From: Brugia malayi
Lineage: Eukaryota; Nematoda; Chromadorea; Rhabditida; Onchocercidae
Assembly (NCBI RefSeq): GCF_000002995.4
Contig: NW_025062476.1
Span: 6,995,001 to 7,059,000 of the forward strand
Direction of reading: 5' to 3'
DNA: 64,000 nucleotides
Positions within the stretch are counted from its first letter, which is position 1, and each line of letters starts with the position of its first letter. The position numbers and the translations under genes were made by a program. The notes under the pieces were generated by a model. It was not told the DNA's origin. It searched no databases and saw nothing but the letters and a program-made list of their open reading frames with translations. Shown one piece after another: positions 61,801 through 64,000 of this stretch.

Positions 61801-63865
61801 TAACTTTTTTTTTGGAAAAATCATAGATATAAATAATTCAAATAATAGCTAAATTTGAATAAATGATAAACAGAATGCATCAATACCTCGATCATCAAAT
61901 CCATGCGTAATTTCATGGCCAATTACAACACCAATACCGCCAAAGTTCATGGAACGTGGAAAATGTTTATGATAGAAAACCGGTTGCAAGATACCAGCCG
62001 GAAATACTGAATTTTTTTTTCATTCATTTTGGTATCGGCAGCCAAATATTTTTATTTTAATAATAATAATTTAGATTAAAAATAATTGCGAAGGAAAGAC
62101 ATTATTCATTGAATAATTAAGAAAAAGAAATTACTGAAAACAAAAATTGTAAGAATGAAAAAAAAAAGGAATTTTTAATTGATTAGAAACGAAAGTTGGA
62201 TAAATGAAATAATATTAGCATAAATTAAATTTGTAATGTAAAAATTTTTATAGCAATTTAAGAAATATCACATATTTTTGCAACGTTTTCAAAGTGCTTT
62301 GGATTTAATCATAAAAATAAAAAAAAATAACAAGAATTTTTTTTAATTTAGAAATATAATAAAAACTAACCAATAAATTTTTTTTTGCACAAATTTAACA
62401 AATTTCAATTTTTTAAAAAAATATTAAAAATTTATTTCAATCATTGTGAGCTTGTAAGTAAAATATACTTTTCCATATTATTTACTTACTTATCTCATTC
62501 GTATTTGGACTATAAAAAGCATTCACAAGTGCTGCACCAGCAACCCATCTGAAAAGAATAAAAAAAATTAGTTTTAAAATATTTTGAAATTAAATTTCAT
62601 GCTTGATCAAACGATCTCTCAAATAACGAATTACAGATTTACTGCTAAATTTAGCTTCCAATAGAATAAATTGCAAAAATTTTAAGTTACCTAATTAACA
62701 CAAGTATCTCATACATTTTTTGAAATTACATTTAAAATTGCAATAATGCAAAAAAAAAAAAAATAAATAAATAAATAATATAATTTACATTATTCAATAA
62801 GTTAAAATTACACAAGTAATTCTAGCTTAAAAATTTGATTTTTAAATTACTATTGTTTATATTAAACATATTTAATCTTAGCTCAAAATTAAAAATTTTT
62901 AAATTCCATACTAACTGCATCAAATAATTTATACAGCAATAAATTTTAAAATACTTTTGGAATTTTTTAAATTATGTGATTTATATTACATTACATTTGT
63001 AATAAAATGTATTTTTTAACATCACCAAAATTACAAAATGATAAGATGGCAAGAAAAAAATTACAAAAAAAATTTAATTAGTTATACCTTTCACGATCAA
63101 CTTTTTTAACGATACGTTCTAATATATCCTTCTGATACATATGATAAAATTGAAATTTTGTCTTGTAATAATCACCATCATAAACAATGTAAGTTTTGTA
63201 ATCATTATCGACTAATTTTGAATCATCCAAATAATTCGGATAACCAATCTTTTTGCTCATCGCATCAACCTGATGAAATAATGGAATACCATTATTAATA
63301 TTATTACTATTATTGTTTATTAATATTACCTTTAATTACTATTATCAATCAATATTATAATATTATTATTGTTATTGTTATTATTGGCTAACATATTTCA
63401 ACATTAAAACTTCTATTATTAAAAGAAGCCAATCAAAATATCTGCTTATTGTCCTAGAAATGAAAAAATAGTCCAATTATCCATTATCATATTATTACGA
63501 AAAATCACCTAAATGTTAAAATAATAATAAAAATAAGATTTATATAATAACCTAAATTTAAAATATATATTATAATCTATTTTTAAAAATAATGAAAAAC
63601 AAATGCACAGTAATTTAAAATATTTTTTAAATATTCAAATCAATAAAATTTCAATTATGAATTATGTTCTCTTTTTTGTCTGTCTTACTTTCAAATTTAG
63701 CTTTTGAATAATTAACTTTTTCAATAGTTATTAGTGAATAGAAAAATTATTAAAAATGCTTAATACTTTTTCCTTAGCAAATTCTTTTGCATGTTCAGTA
63801 AGCCAATCTTCGGATTGCAATATGTCCACAAATGTTGCCATTATTAATTCAATCATTTCTTCCAC
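58802..63865 (-). CDS. Neprilysin-like M13 zinc metallopeptidase, C-terminal half (5' end outside window)
   Basis: Type II membrane (or secreted) ectopeptidase that cleaves small extracellular peptides. Minus-strand exons: 63865-63767, 63269-63088, 62548-62490, 62006-61887, 61433-61282, 60434-60294, 59318-59242, 58901-58802. They give 930 nt, the last 309 residues of a protein that is usually about 700-780. In order: the [17 protein letters not shown] segment, the substrate-binding [17 protein letters not shown], the zinc/catalytic motif [14 protein letters not shown], the third zinc ligand in [14 protein letters not shown], and the invariant C-terminal CRVW preceded by MNPRHK. All splice phases agree and no catalytic residue is lost, so an active enzyme is expected. 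Nematodes have many nep paralogues and I cannot say which this is. The large intron 60435-61281 carries degenerate repeats and an inverted repeat. Confidence 0.94.
60440..61010. repeat. Degenerate GC-richer repeat cluster in a neprilysin intron
   Basis: Recurrent modules TAATAAGGCTTGTAC (about 60474 and 60940), ATTAAGCTTGTAC / ATTAAGCTTTTAG, TTTCTGGAATAA / CTTCTGGAATAA and TAATTAGGC / TTAGGCTTA lie at roughly 50-80-bp spacing, in both orientations in places. Base composition is clearly richer in G and C than the flanks, which suggests an inserted, decayed repeat element rather than local slippage. Confidence 0.65.
60786..60823. repeat. Perfect inverted repeat, 17-bp arms, TTGA loop
   Basis: Arms at 60786-60802 (GTCTAATTAAGCAATCA) and 60807-60823 are exact reverse complements. 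It sits in the middle of the repeat cluster in the neprilysin intron. A second, smaller palindrome (CACGTAA-T-TTACGTG) lies about 100 bp further on. Confidence 0.9.
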
Positions 63866-64000
63866 CTAAATATACAAAAGAAAAAGAAAATACAAAAAAT
63901 TGAAATTAATTAGTTATTTTTTGATTTTTTTATTGTCAAATTTTGTTTCCTTTTCCTTATAATTAATAATAAAAGAAGTTTTTTAATTTAAAGAAAAAAG

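Overview
This window looks like nuclear DNA of a nematode. It is extremely AT-rich, the coding sequence is split into many short exons, introns mostly end in TTTCAG or TTTTAG, and the predicted proteins closely resemble nematode families (rootletin/CHE-10, a SUP-9-like TASK potassium channel). Intron-rich genes in very AT-rich DNA would fit a spirurid/filarial (clade III) worm, but the species cannot be fixed from the sequence alone. No bacterial, viral or transposon-coded protein was seen. All gene models were spliced by hand by joining exons whose phases match.

Layout, left to right. (1) 869-20588, + strand: a 38-exon gene for a ~1,974-residue coiled-coil protein, the rootletin (CHE-10) orthologue of the ciliary rootlet. 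(2) 20589-25267: intergenic, low-complexity ATN repeats and one GC-richer island near 23993-24060. (3) 25268-26857, - strand: the last three exons of a small cysteine-rich single-pass membrane protein whose first exon is not resolved. (4) 28662-36125, - strand: a 14-exon SLC12A8-type cation-chloride-cotransporter-family transporter of ~635 residues; its introns hold a clean 7-unit minisatellite and a 100-bp tandem duplication. (5) 36126-45365: a long non-coding or regulatory stretch with a striking inverted repeat around an octamer (ATGCAAAT) and, at 39.8-41.7 kb, a few coding-like islands that may be an undescribed small gene. (6) 45366-50235, + strand: a complete 7-exon TASK-type two-pore potassium channel of 382 residues, closest to C. 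elegans SUP-9/TWK-20. (7) 55971-57483, + strand: a 3-exon gene for a 73-residue secreted peptide precursor ending in an allatostatin-C-like disulphide ring. (8) 58802-63865 and beyond the right edge, - strand: the C-terminal half of a neprilysin (M13) zinc metallopeptidase.

The genes do not form an operon: strands alternate and spacers are long. Several products would nevertheless be expected in neurons: rootletin in ciliated sensory neurons, a leak K+ channel, a transporter, a cyclic neuropeptide and a peptidase of the type that degrades neuropeptides. Any functional link between them is inference. The most noteworthy points are the AstC-like peptide gene, two apparent GC-AG introns (in the rootletin and K+-channel genes), and the unexplained coding-like islands at 39.8-41.7 kb.
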